Assembly (NCBI GenBank): GCA_029961685.1
Contig: JARWKL010000003.1
Coordinates: 11,379,657-11,443,656, forward strand
DNA length: 64,000 nucleotides
DNA from: Aristolochia californica
Taxonomy: Eukaryota > Streptophyta > Magnoliopsida > Piperales > Aristolochiaceae
Direction: 5' to 3'
How positions within the stretch are numbered: the stretch's first letter is position 1; every line of letters begins with the position of its first letter. A program made the position numbers and the translations under genes. The notes beneath the pieces are model-generated. The model searched no databases. It saw only the letters and a program-made list of their open reading frames with translations, and was not told where the DNA came from. Below, in pieces: positions 1-8,783 of this stretch.

Positions 1-572
1 TATTTGTGTGGTTTGGCTATGAGAACTCCACCCCATCCTATATTACTGTCGTCAATTTCTATGATAAGGTAATCTAAGTCAAGGGGCATTTGTAATTTTG
101 ATAGACTATTGACTTTCTCTTTTACTTTTTTGACCAAATTTTTATCCTCTTGGTTAAAGAATTTTTGGCCAGTAGGAGAAGTTTGGGCATACAAGGGTCT
201 TGTAATATGTCCAATGTCTTTTATAAAGGGTCTAGCATAATTTACTAATCCTAAAAACTTTTGTAATTTTTTTGTGTCTGATAAGTCATCAGGCATTTCT
301 AATATTTTCTTGGACATATGGTCTTGTAGTTCTATTTGGCCATTGCCAATGTTAACTCTTAGAAATTTTATGTATTATTTGAATAGTTCTATTTTCTTTT
401 TACTAATTTTAATTCCTTCTTTCATGAATTCTGCTAAGACTAATTGAAGGTGACCTATGTGTTCTTCTATTGTTTTGCTAGAATAAGATGTTGTCTTTAT
501 ATACTAACACGAAAGTATCATATTTTTTGAATATGTTATCCATTTTTCTTTGGAAATGGTAGAAGCATTTTT
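1..572 (-). pseudogene. Pararetroviral RT palm/thumb region, broken
   Basis: This continues the reverse transcriptase from 573 toward the left edge in shifted frames. It is collinear with 50270-50867 of copy B, which makes the identity clear. The catalytic box, YIDD in copy B, reads YKDN here (490-501), so the second metal-binding acidic residue and the isoleucine are both replaced. Stops lie on either side, for example near 374 and 479. RNase H lies outside the window. This copy could not encode an active polymerase. Confidence 0.85.
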
Positions 573-1226
573 TTAACCGAAAGGCATTACTAACCATTCA
601 AAATGTCTGTATGGACAAGTGAAAGCAGTCCATTCTATACTATCTGGGTGCATTTTTACCTTCCAGAATCTTGACTTACAATCAAACTTACTAAATATTT
701 TCTTATCTTGAATCCTATTGATTAATATTGACTTATCAGGAATATTATAACTATCAGTTACTGTGTTGTCATTAAGTCTTTTATAGTTAATTACCATTCT
801 GGATTTTTCCCTAACTTGTTCACTATGTTTTCTTACAATAAAAGTTGTTGACCTGTGTGGCCTGATTGATTTTCTAATTATCCCTAAATTTAAGAGTTCT
901 GTAATATGTTCTTTAAAATCTTCTTTGTCTATATTTGTAGCTTCAATATTACCTGTTTTTACTATATAATTGGGATTTAGTAATTCTAGTCTACATTGAA
1001 TATGGTTATTGTCCCAATGTTTCAAAGGGTTTTCTCCGAAATATTCCAGCTTGTCTAGCTTGTCTAGCTTGTCTATGATTTGTTGATGATGTATTTTATC
1101 TTTGTGGGTTACATTAATAATTTTTAGGTATAATTTCTCTGTATCTAAGTATGAGAATTCTTCTTCTAAGACATGTTCTAACCAATCCTCAAAATCTTCA
1201 TCTTCAATCTTAAGATCTTCCTGCAT
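573..1226 (-). pseudogene. Pararetroviral reverse transcriptase, N-terminal half
   Basis: A 217-residue open stretch carries the fingers and first palm motifs of caulimovirid RT: the RMVINYKRLND box, the KFDCKSRFW box with the first catalytic Asp, and FEWLVMPFG at its very end, where the frame is lost. An acidic linker with a short LDK repeat precedes it, as is common between protease and RT in this family. In the virus this enzyme copies pregenomic RNA inside capsids. Here it is one fragment of a disrupted polyprotein whose upstream frame continues through 1227-1400. Confidence 0.9.
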
Positions 1227-1403
1227 TTCTTGTAGGTTTGTAATGGAGGGGTTCTGATAAGCTTGTCCTTGTTGGATAGGGACGTCTACTAAATCTTCTT
1301 CTATTGGGTCTGTAGGGTCTGCTAAATTTTGGTGAGGATCTGTGGAGAGAGCAGTGTTGTCTTCATAACAAAGTAGCTTATTATCTAGTTTGGTAATGGT
1401 ACT

Positions 1404-2873
1404 TCATATTTGGTTTTCTATGTCTATTAGTATAGGATAAAGATGACTTCCTTCTTGTGCTAAGGAGTGGCTGGTTAATTTTTTACAGTTGCTGGGGATT
1501 TTGCATGGACAGGAGGTGCTAAGGGTACCACCACGCTCCGTTGCAGAAGTAGAGATAACAGTAGGGGAATAGGTGGTATAAACAAGAATAGTATGGCAAT
1601 TTTTGGAAAAATGGAGAAAGTCTCTAAAGATAGTAAGGGAACCATTGTTATGGAGGATGAAATTGAGGCCTAAGATTAAATCTACTTTTAACTGAAGATC
1701 TCTAATCCATGTGAGAGGAAGAGTATAAGGAGTGGAGTAAGAAGAGGAGTTGGTAAGGAATTGGATTTTGGCGGTATCGATGCAGGTAGTATAAGAATTA
1801 TAGGTACCGTCAACTTGTTGGCTCATGACTTGTTTGGTAGTTTTCTTATGATATCTGGAAGGGACTAATCTCTAATGATTTATACATTTTGTACATCCAG
1901 AATCTACTAGGGCATCTAGAGTAATAGTATATTTATCTAGAAATATAAGTTGGGCTCTGACTATAATGCTAGAAATTTTTTTATTATGATTACAGACATA
2001 AGATGTTTTGGGGTCTGGTTCAGATAGATTATGTACATAGGAGGTCTTTGGTTCATCTAAGCCTATAGTAATGCCTTCATAAGATTCTTGCTCTAAAGTA
2101 TCTAGTCTATGTTTTAATAGACTAATTTCAGCTTCACAGTTATCTATTTTTCTAGATTGAATTTCTAATTTAGTGGTACTAATTCTGTTTTGTATAGTAG
2201 AACCATCTGGTTGGAATCCTACGATCTTTAAGCATGGAATACAGGCTTCGATAAAACATTGGTGACATTTTGCTCTATTCTTGTTACTAGGGTACCAATT
2301 GCATTTAAAGCAATGGTTATTGTCAAGGCCTGTTTGCCAAGACCAAGTATGTTGGCATTCTAAATTAACATCCATGAAGTCAAATAAGTCTTCAGTAGTA
2401 AGATCTTGAATTAAATCCTCATCTGAATCCGATTTTTCTTGTAGCACATTTTCTATACTTACAATACTATAGATTGATTTTGTATCTGACATATATTCAT
2501 CTACTTCTATTAGGTCTTGTTGAACATTTTCTACTAAAGATGACCTTCTAGGATTAATATTTTGCCTGTTTGGGCAGGTATTTCCTAGATGCTCTGGTTG
2601 TCCACATATATAGCAAGCAAGTTTATTTTTGTAAGTTCTTTTTGGATTAAATTTTCGTACATGTCTATCCCTATTTAAATATGGTTTTCTACTTTTTGAT
2701 CTTCGGATAAAATATCCTTTTTTATAAAGTTTTTTATGTTTTCTAGGTTTATCATCTGAATCTTTAAGGCCATAGGCTTGAGAAGTATATATTTTTTTAT
2801 AAAAACCAAAATCATCTCCTTGAAGTTGTCTTTGTATTTGGATGTCAGTACATTTTTCTTGTAAGATTGTCAT
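1404..2873 (-). pseudogene. Pararetroviral coat-protein C-terminus, zinc knuckle and aspartic protease
   Basis: The first open part (1872-2873, 333 residues) has a basic stretch followed by a CCHC knuckle at about residues 87-100 (C-x2-C-x4-H-x4-C). A second Cys-rich cluster lies at about residues 174-216, a pair known from badnavirus-like coat proteins. It ends in the protease active-site motif VDSGCTKC, then a stop at 1872. The protease continues at 1404-1826 with the DLILGLNF flap/core motif. The protease would release capsid and RT from the polyprotein. Here it is split by at least one stop and one frame change. Confidence 0.85.
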
Positions 2874-3610
2874 TATGAATTTGGTTTTTTCTCCAATGGA
2901 ATATATATGACCAAGGTTATTTCCTTCTAAAATCTGCCATTTTTCATGGATTTCGTTTCCTAATGCTCCTAGAAGTTTACGAAATAATTTTGTACCTAAG
3001 TCTTTATTAAAAGCATTACCTGAAACACAGGTGTAGTAGAAATAGTCTTGTAAGAATTTTTAACATATTTATAATTATAAAGACTGAGTTATTCTAGGTA
3101 AGCAATTGCATCTTTCTGGAAGTCGTAAATCCTGAATTAGGATCATCTCCTGTTACTAAATGCTAAATCTTATTTACAAAATTATTAAGGTTTGATCCTA
3201 AACTCTTTAGATTTCCAAATTCTTCTTGATTTTATCTTTTATAACGTTCCCATAAGGCTTTTACACTTTCACCTCGAAAGGTTTCTAAATATCTATACAT
3301 TTCTTCAAGATCATGGGCATGGAAATTTTGGATATAGTCTGAAACTACTTGGTTTTTCCAAACATCTAATGTTCTGGTCCATTCTTGAGGATCATGAGCT
3401 AATAGATTGAGATTTTTTCCTTTTCCCATCTCTTGAAATTTGATGGGTTTTTCTAATTCTCTTTTTTTTTCCTTTTGGTTTTACTTTATAGGGAAAGTCT
3501 ACAGGTTGAGTGTAAGGAAATCTCAGCATGTTTCTTGAAGTGTATACTTCTGGTGTTGGAGTCCTTATGTAGCTACTATTGGGCATTCTCACAAAGCTTT
3601 CTGCATCCAT
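2874..3610 (-). pseudogene. Pararetroviral coat-protein region, frameshifted
   Basis: A start at 3610 opens a basic, Pro- and Lys-rich N-terminus. The frame shifts at the T-run around 3455-3475 and continues as a segment containing LETFRGESVKALWERYK (3232-3429). That resembles the conserved capsid core of badnavirus-like viruses. Further stops occur at about 3060-3230 before the frame joins the zinc-knuckle ORF at 2873. The assignment rests on position between movement protein and CCHC knuckle and on the WERY-type motif, not on a full domain. Confidence 0.7.
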
Positions 3611-3646
3611 AAAGTCTTTTAAGCTTGTGGTTTCTTCCCTAAAGTG

Positions 3647-4758
3647 TTATGGGTTAGGTTCTTCAGGTTCTAAGGGCATAGTCCCAATTCTAATATTCCT
3701 ATCTTGATCATAGTAAAGATATTCCTCTTCTTTTATTGTTATGTTTTTTATCAAGTCTTCTTCTAAATGAAGTAGTTCTCTTTCGGTTAATATTAATTCA
3801 AGTTCCTTTGGATATATAATATTGTCTTGTTCTATTTCTATGTTTGCTAAACTATAATCTTCACTAGTAACAGATTTAGTTTCCTCTGATAATTTGTGTT
3901 CATAATTATTAAATCTTATATTAACATTTCCTTTTGAATTTGTATACATTAAGCTATCTTCTGGATTAATTATCTTTTCTTCTTTAAATTTTAAATTCCA
4001 ATCTAATCCTGCTAATTCTTCAGGAGAATATTTTATTGGTTTTATTAATTTTATTCCTTTATTTCCTATAAGATGAACTACATCTTCTATCTTAATCTTA
4101 AATTTAGTTGTACTAGAACTAGTGCATCTTCCTAAGAATCCGATATATAATAACAAATTATTTCCTACAAAGGATTCATATCCTTTTGTTTGGATTCCTA
4201 TTTTAATATATCTTTTAAAGTCATTTATCCCTATAAGAAAATCTAGAGAACAATAAAATATACCTCCATTCATATTCATATCTACTTCTGTGATTCCTAA
4301 AATAGCCTTTTTAGGATCAACCCACCTATCATCATAAATACTAAGAAGTGTTTTAGTTCCTAAATGTTTTCTACCTAGTCCTTTCACGCCTATTACTATT
4401 AAACCTAAATGAACTAATATATATATATATGTTTAATTTGTTTAAAGGCTTGTTCTGCTATTAAATTAAGGCCAACAGAGTCATGTCCTACACAACTAAT
4501 TTGGATTTCTCTGTAATGTTGAAACAATCCTGTATTAAAATTTAAAGGTCCTGTTCTGTAAAGTTGTCTTGGATTTAAAAGACTTAATTGATTATTACTA
4601 AACAGAATAATATCTTGAGCTACGTCTATTATTTCATCTAGTTGTATATCTCTTTGATCTATACTTCCTCTTCCTGTTAACCTTTCAATAATATTAAGAG
4701 ATCTAGAAGAATTTCCTATTTCTGAGATGGTCCTTCCACTTCCTTGTGAAAGAGCCAT
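3647..4758 (-). pseudogene. Pararetroviral movement protein (30K superfamily), one frameshift
   Basis: The N-terminal part (4414-4758) opens with MALSQGSGRT and includes RLTGRGSIDQRDIQLDEI. The second part (3647-4387) has GLGRKHLGTKTLL, GITEVDMNMNGGIFYC and IGIQTKGYESFVGNN, all typical of the caulimovirid cell-to-cell movement protein that opens plasmodesmata. The two parts are separated by a frame change at an (AT)n run near 4420-4433, probably a replication slip after integration. The start overlaps the end of the upstream coiled-coil ORF by 43 nt. An acidic C-terminal tail ends 36 nt before the coat-protein start. Confidence 0.88.
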
Positions 4759-5080
4759 GAATTTTTAGGTTTTTCTGTTTCAGGATCTACTCTTATTTCC
4801 TTTAGTTTTTGAGTAATTTGATCTATTTCTTTATCTAAACTTTGTTGTTGTCCTTTGCTTGTCTTTAGATAATCTGTGTTTTCTTGTAACCTATCTGTTT
4901 TAATTTTAATTTGTCAAAGTTCTTCTAAAATCTTATTATTTGTTTGTTCTAATCCTAATATCTTTGAATGTAAATTATGAGAGAGATTTATTAACAAATC
5001 TACCAAGATATTAAGTTGGGAATTATTTATGTGGAGTAAATGTTCTTCGGAATTAAATGACAAGTAAGGGTAGAACTTCC
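4716..5080 (-). pseudogene. Coiled-coil ORF upstream of movement protein (possible virion-associated protein)
   Basis: Between the primer site and the movement protein lies a readable frame rich in Gln, Lys, Leu and Ile with heptad-like spacing, for example the stretch ending KEIDQITQKLKEIRVD. It carries one in-frame TGA at 4914-4916 and ends at a TAG at 4716-4718, overlapping the movement-protein start. Short coiled-coil virion-associated proteins occupy this position in badnavirus-like genomes, so this is a reasonable candidate. No clear start codon is visible and the assignment is positional. Confidence 0.5.
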
Positions 5081-5155
5081 TATATATTTTGTTTCTATCT
5101 TAGCATGTATTCTTAAGTCTAAATAATCTATTTTTTTACGTGGTTCCAGGTCGTT

Positions 5156-5169
5156 TGGCTCTGATACCA
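5156..5169 (-). promoter_or_regulatory. tRNA-Met primer binding site of the pararetrovirus
   Basis: The minus strand reads TGGTATCAGAGCCA, complementary to the 3' end of plant initiator tRNA-Met, the standard primer for caulimovirid minus-strand synthesis. It lies immediately upstream of the coiled-coil ORF, where the first base of a caulimovirid genome is usually counted. Confidence 0.9.
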
Positions 5170-5221
5170 ATTAGTGAGGGTCCTAAATAAATTCTCCAAA
5201 TAGGTATAAGTGATATGAATT

Positions 5222-5437
5222 GTCTTTACCAGCTACCGTTTGAGCTGGACTAGCTACTAAATGACCCTCACTAGTAGGTATCTGAGTAGAGAAAATACCT
5301 GTTAACCTTGCCTTGAGTTGTCGATTTTCTTCTTCTATTTTCCCAATATATTCTTTCTAAAAGTCAATCTTTTCTTGGAGTAACCATCTTTTTTCATTAA
5401 GTCTCTGTATGGTCTTGGATAAAGTCTCACACAGTAG
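5222..5437 (-). pseudogene. Transactivator/viroplasmin-type ORF, middle part, truncated
   Basis: The minus strand encodes part of the protein seen more fully at 18650-19486 and 49137-49484: a coiled coil around ETLSKTIQRLNEK followed by the segment before AGKD. It breaks off just after the GGTAAAGACAA sequence, about 50 nt before the primer site, so the viral intergenic region is missing here. At its other end (5437/5438) the sequence flips to the plus strand. The fragment is non-functional. Confidence 0.75.
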
Positions 5438-5736
5438 CTAGTAAAGACAAATCAAATCCGTTTAAGGCTGGACTTTTGCCAAAAATGTCAGAAGAAAAGA
5501 ACAAAGACAAATAGAATGACAAACAGACAGACCATGAAGAAATAAAAAAGATGATGAAAGAATATTTTGAAGAATATCTGAAAGACCAAGGATATATAAG
5601 ACAAGATTCAGAAATCTCTAGCAAATCTAGATCCACGGGTACTCAGACACTTCAATGTTTTTCCCAAGAAGAAGACAATGATCATGACTTCGATTCAGAA
5701 GCAATTCATAATCTTACTACTTTGGATGAAAAATAA
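5438..5736 (+). pseudogene. Transactivator C-terminal part, inverted relative to copy A
   Basis: From the AGKD-equivalent codons the plus strand continues the same protein. After a stop it gives an open 61-residue end (5551-5736) with KEYFEEYLKDQGYIRQDSE, SSKSRSTGTQTLQ and DSEAIHNLTTLDEK before TAA. The acidic, Ser/Thr-rich tail has no recognised domain. It is paralogous to 19471-19758. The orientation is opposite to the rest of copy A, so 5437/5438 is a rearrangement junction. Confidence 0.75.
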
Positions 5737-6173
5737 TAAGATAAAAGGCAGTGAGAAGATTATGATAGAAAAGATTTAGAAACAATCCATGACAAGACAA
5801 AGGTCAGTTAGAAAATAATGATAGAAAAGACATAAAGATTTATTCAGACAAAAGTTGAAGAGACAAGAATACCAGTCCACGGTTTTAGCACATGGTTTGA
5901 GAAGATAAGAATTCTGGCCCACGGTTTTAGTACATGGTTGAAAGAAGTCCATGGTTTCAAGCACCTGGTTTTGGACTTTGTAAAAAGTTTGTAATTTTTT
6001 GTTTTGAGTTTCAACCTCAGCCGCACACCTGTAAAGACTATGAGATAAGTCATTGATGATGGGGCCCAATGAGCACCCGGATGATAATCTTTGCGTCTAT
6101 CCTGTGACGGCAAAGGTTTGTCTATAAATACTCAGTTGTAAGTTATAGATGTCATGAATGAAAAAAAATTCAG

Positions 6174-6174
<1 letters not shown>
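5737..6174 (+). promoter_or_regulatory. Pararetroviral intergenic region with TATA promoter
   Basis: After the transactivator stop comes about 430 bp of non-coding viral DNA. It has two 42-bp repeats (from 5872), a CCAAT motif near 6066, a TGACG (as-1-like) motif at 6105-6109 and a TATAAATA box at 6123-6130. This is the arrangement of a caulimovirid pregenomic RNA promoter. About 45 bp after the TATA box the sequence runs into (CT)n belonging to the Harbinger-type leader. Transcription from this promoter would therefore enter transposon sequence. Activity cannot be judged from sequence. Confidence 0.65.
5872..5955. repeat. 42-bp minisatellite in viral intergenic region, 2 copies
   Basis: Two adjacent imperfect copies of a 42-bp unit centred on CACGGTTTTAG and CATGGTT. 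The same unit is present in five copies at 19895-20104. Because 42 is a multiple of 3, it creates spurious 14-residue repeats on the other strand. Confidence 0.85.
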
Positions 6175-6225
<51 letters not shown>

Positions 6226-6377
6226 CGCTCGCTCTCCCTCTCGGCCTCTCTCTCACTCCTCTCTCTCGACCTCCTTTTCTTCTCCCTCTCGGCCTCCCAC
6301 TCCCTTCTCCCTGTCGCTACTCTCTTTTCCCCCAAAATACCTCCCGATTTTGTTCGATTTCCCAAATGTATTCTCGG

Positions 6378-6424
<47 letters not shown>

Positions 6425-6632
6425 TCTCCCTCTCTCTTCTCCCTCTCAACCTCCCTTTCTTCTCCCTCTCAGCCTCCCTTTCCCTTCTCCCTGTCGCTAC
6501 TCTCTTTTCCCCCAAAATACCTCCCGATTTTGTTCGATTCCCCCCATTTCGATTTGATTTTCTTCAATTTTTTACATTTCGGCGTCGATTTCTTCTATTC
6601 TACTTTGATTCGGCTTCGATTTCACCCTTCAG
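6175..6632 (+). repeat. (CT)n microsatellites and Harbinger-type leader exon, plus orientation
   Basis: Two long (CT)n tracts (about 6176-6222 and 6380-6422) are embedded in two copies of a module containing CTCCCGATTTTGTTCGATT. The segment ends with CACCCTTCAGC near 6632. It corresponds to the 5' leader of the Harbinger copies (18190-18490, 48366-48956) read in their sense direction. After 6632 the purine/pyrimidine bias reverses to GA-rich, marking another inversion junction. Long SLSLSL reading frames here are low-complexity artefacts. Confidence 0.75.
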
Positions 6633-7044
6633 CGAGAATACGTTCGCAACGAGAGGGAGAAGGGAGAAGAGAAATGGAGGCCAAGAGTGAGAGGAAAAAA
6701 ATTTTGGAGGAAGAAGAGACGAGAGAAGAAAGAGACCAAGAGAGGAAGGGTGCTGGAGAGAGACCGAAAAAAAATTCGATGAGGGTTTGAAGCGCCGAGA
6801 GAGGTGGATGAGAGAGAGTCCCAAAAAAAATCGCAAAGGGTTCGAGGTGTCGCGCCTGCTTCATCCGAATGATTCGCAATATATTGCAAAATCTTGATTC
6901 CCGAAATAAAACTGTGGAGATGATTTTTGGGTTCATCTGATTCATCAACATGAATCGGACGTTGCTGCTCCACTGACGACGTTAGGAGATGAACTGAGTA
7001 ATGTGACTAAAGTCCATCTCCTCCATCAAGTTGACTAACCCCCC
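6633..7044 (-). mobile_element. Harbinger right-terminal segment
   Basis: The segment is GA-rich, then carries a conserved terminal stretch ending in GTTGACTAACCCCCC (7030-7044). It matches 20563-20973 throughout and, more loosely, the right end of copy 2 (24540-24905). It is the outer, promoter-side end of a minus-oriented Harbinger element whose remainder has been replaced by inverted and viral sequence. No coding capacity is apparent. Confidence 0.65.
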
Positions 7045-7063
7045 TCAAGGGGGGTTAGGCAAC
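7030..7063. repeat. Back-to-back Harbinger termini (near-perfect palindrome)
   Basis: GTTGACTAACCCCCC, a 4-nt TCAA spacer, then GGGGGGTTAGGCAAC. The right terminal inverted repeat of one element abuts the left terminal inverted repeat of the next. The same junction recurs at 20959-20992 with perfect arms, so the arrangement was duplicated as a unit. Confidence 0.85.
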
Positions 7064-8170
7064 AAAATGAAAATTTGAAGTTCATCTTCATTTTCTGCTT
7101 CAAATTCATTTCATTCATCTACATGAACTTTATCTTCAAACTTGGTGTAAGTGTGGACAAGTTCATGTGCACTGGAAAACAATTTTCAGTGTTAGTGCCC
7201 CCACATGAGAAAAATAAAAAAAACAAGAAAATTAGTACATTGTAACAGTATACTTAATTAAAACATCATACTTAAAACCCCAAATTAGGTAAAACAAACA
7301 TAATTACTACATGAATAAGTAATTTAATGTATAATTAAAATATATTCATATACTAATTAATTAAATTAGATATTATATTATTTAATGATTGCAGTTTATT
7401 GTACATTAATGCAGTAATTACGTGAGCCAATTAACTTTGCACTTGATTAATTATAAAAAATAAATAAATAACGTTAAAAATAACATAAACGCATGTAATA
7501 AGTTCAGTTATTAATTTATTAATAACATGTGACTTAATTTAACCTAAAAAAGAATGATTAAAAAAGAAAATTGATCAAATCATAACTTCAACACACTATA
7601 TATTTTTACGTATTATTAATTAATTATATGTTTCCATTAAATTTAAAACCATTGATTTTATTAATTAAAAAATGGGTTAATTAAACCAAAATAATTGATC
7701 AAATGCTTGAGTTAATAATATTTTAATTATCATTATTAAATCACTAATATATTCAATAATTAAAAAATAAATAAATAATTATTTTAGTAATAACACAAGA
7801 TGGATTTTTTACTTGGTATTAATTAATAATAAATTTTCACAAAATTAAAAATAATTAATTGACCAAATGCATACTGTAACTATATTTTATTTACCAGACT
7901 TAAATATCTAGTTTAATATAGTAATAAAATTTAATAAAAATAATAAATAAATAAATACAACTTTATTAATAACCTAAGAAAGATTATTCTAATAACGAGT
8001 TTGTGCCTTCAATATTAAAATCATCAAGTTACAAGTTTAGTACATAAGAACGACACATGTTCAAAAACAATAAAATACAACCATCATTTATCATTCCACA
8101 TGCAAGTCTCTATGTCATTCAAAATTGTACGGCTAAAGTTCATCTTTCGTATCAAGTTGATTAACCCCCC
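7049..8170 (-). mobile_element. Harbinger-derived MITE, 1.12 kb, AT-rich
   Basis: The element begins GGGGGGTTAGGCAAC and ends GTTGATTAACCCCCC, giving about 15-bp terminal inverted repeats, with TCAA flanking both ends (7045-7048, 8171-8174). Its left kilobase matches the left ends of the larger copies (20978-21977, 43820-44840, 59460-60460). At about 8110 the first few codons of the transposase tail appear, then jump straight to the right terminus. It is therefore an internal deletion derivative with no coding capacity. The interior is TTAATTA-rich with nothing else recognisable. Confidence 0.75.
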
Positions 8171-8174
8171 TCAA

Positions 8175-8783
8175 GGCAATGATTTGATTCAACAAACTCT
8201 TCCTTGGGTGTTAGTGTGAGTTCAAGTGCACTAGAAAATAGATTCTAGTGTTAGTACCCAAAAAAAAATGAAAAAAATATGATGTAAACAAGAGAATGAG
8301 TAACTTTTTATATTATATTTAAATTGAACTTATACCTAAATAAATAATTAACCAGAATAAACATGGTTACTACACTAATAAGTAATTTAATGTAGTATTA
8401 AAATATATTAATAAACTAATTAATAAAATACTATATTATATTAATTAATGATTACAGTTTATTTTGAAATAATGTAATAATGCAAGAATATAATAAATTA
8501 TAAAAAATAAATAAAGTAAAATATAACATAAGTAAATATAATAAATAAATAAATAATTTTTTTAGGACAAAAATAAATATTTTAACATTTAAAATAACTA
8601 ATTTAATAAAATAATAAAAAATATAAAAAATAAATAAATATATTATTTTATCAATTACACAATATATATTTTTATGTATTATTAATTAATAAGTTTAATT
8701 AACTATCAATGGGATAATTAAACCAAAATAATTGATCAAATGTTTACTTTAACAATATTTTAATTACGACTATTAAATCATAA
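8175..8783 (-). mobile_element. Left end of a diverged Harbinger element, cut by LINE 1
   Basis: From GGCAATGATTTGATTC the sequence follows the left part of copy 2 (22010-22370) and, more distantly, the other Harbinger left ends, including a GTGTTAGTGTGAGTTC-like motif. It is AT-rich and non-coding. It stops abruptly at about 8783, where LINE coding sequence begins. The remainder of this element is not found on the far side of the LINE. Confidence 0.6.

Larger units (their letters stand above)
1..5437 (-). mobile_element. Endogenous pararetrovirus copy A (Caulimoviridae), near-complete, decayed
   Basis: Read on the minus strand, this stretch gives the order expected of a plant pararetrovirus: a tRNA-Met primer site at 5156-5169, a coiled-coil ORF, a 30K-type movement protein, a coat-protein region, a CCHC knuckle, an aspartic protease and a reverse transcriptase. 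It leaves the window before RNase H is complete. The first bases match 50270 onward in copy B, so the same virus lineage is present twice. Every frame is interrupted by stops or shifts, as expected of an old nuclear integrant. The movement and coat regions look badnavirus/tungrovirus-like, but the lineage also has a separate viroplasmin-type ORF. I therefore leave the genus open. Confidence 0.88.

Noticed and set aside
6154..6790. Long plus-strand frames of repeated Ser-Leu and Arg-Glu (also at 18186-18611, 20202-20480, 48344-49109, 63694-63936)
   Set aside because: They are translations of (CT)n/(GA)n microsatellites and flanking pyrimidine-rich leader, open in several frames at once.
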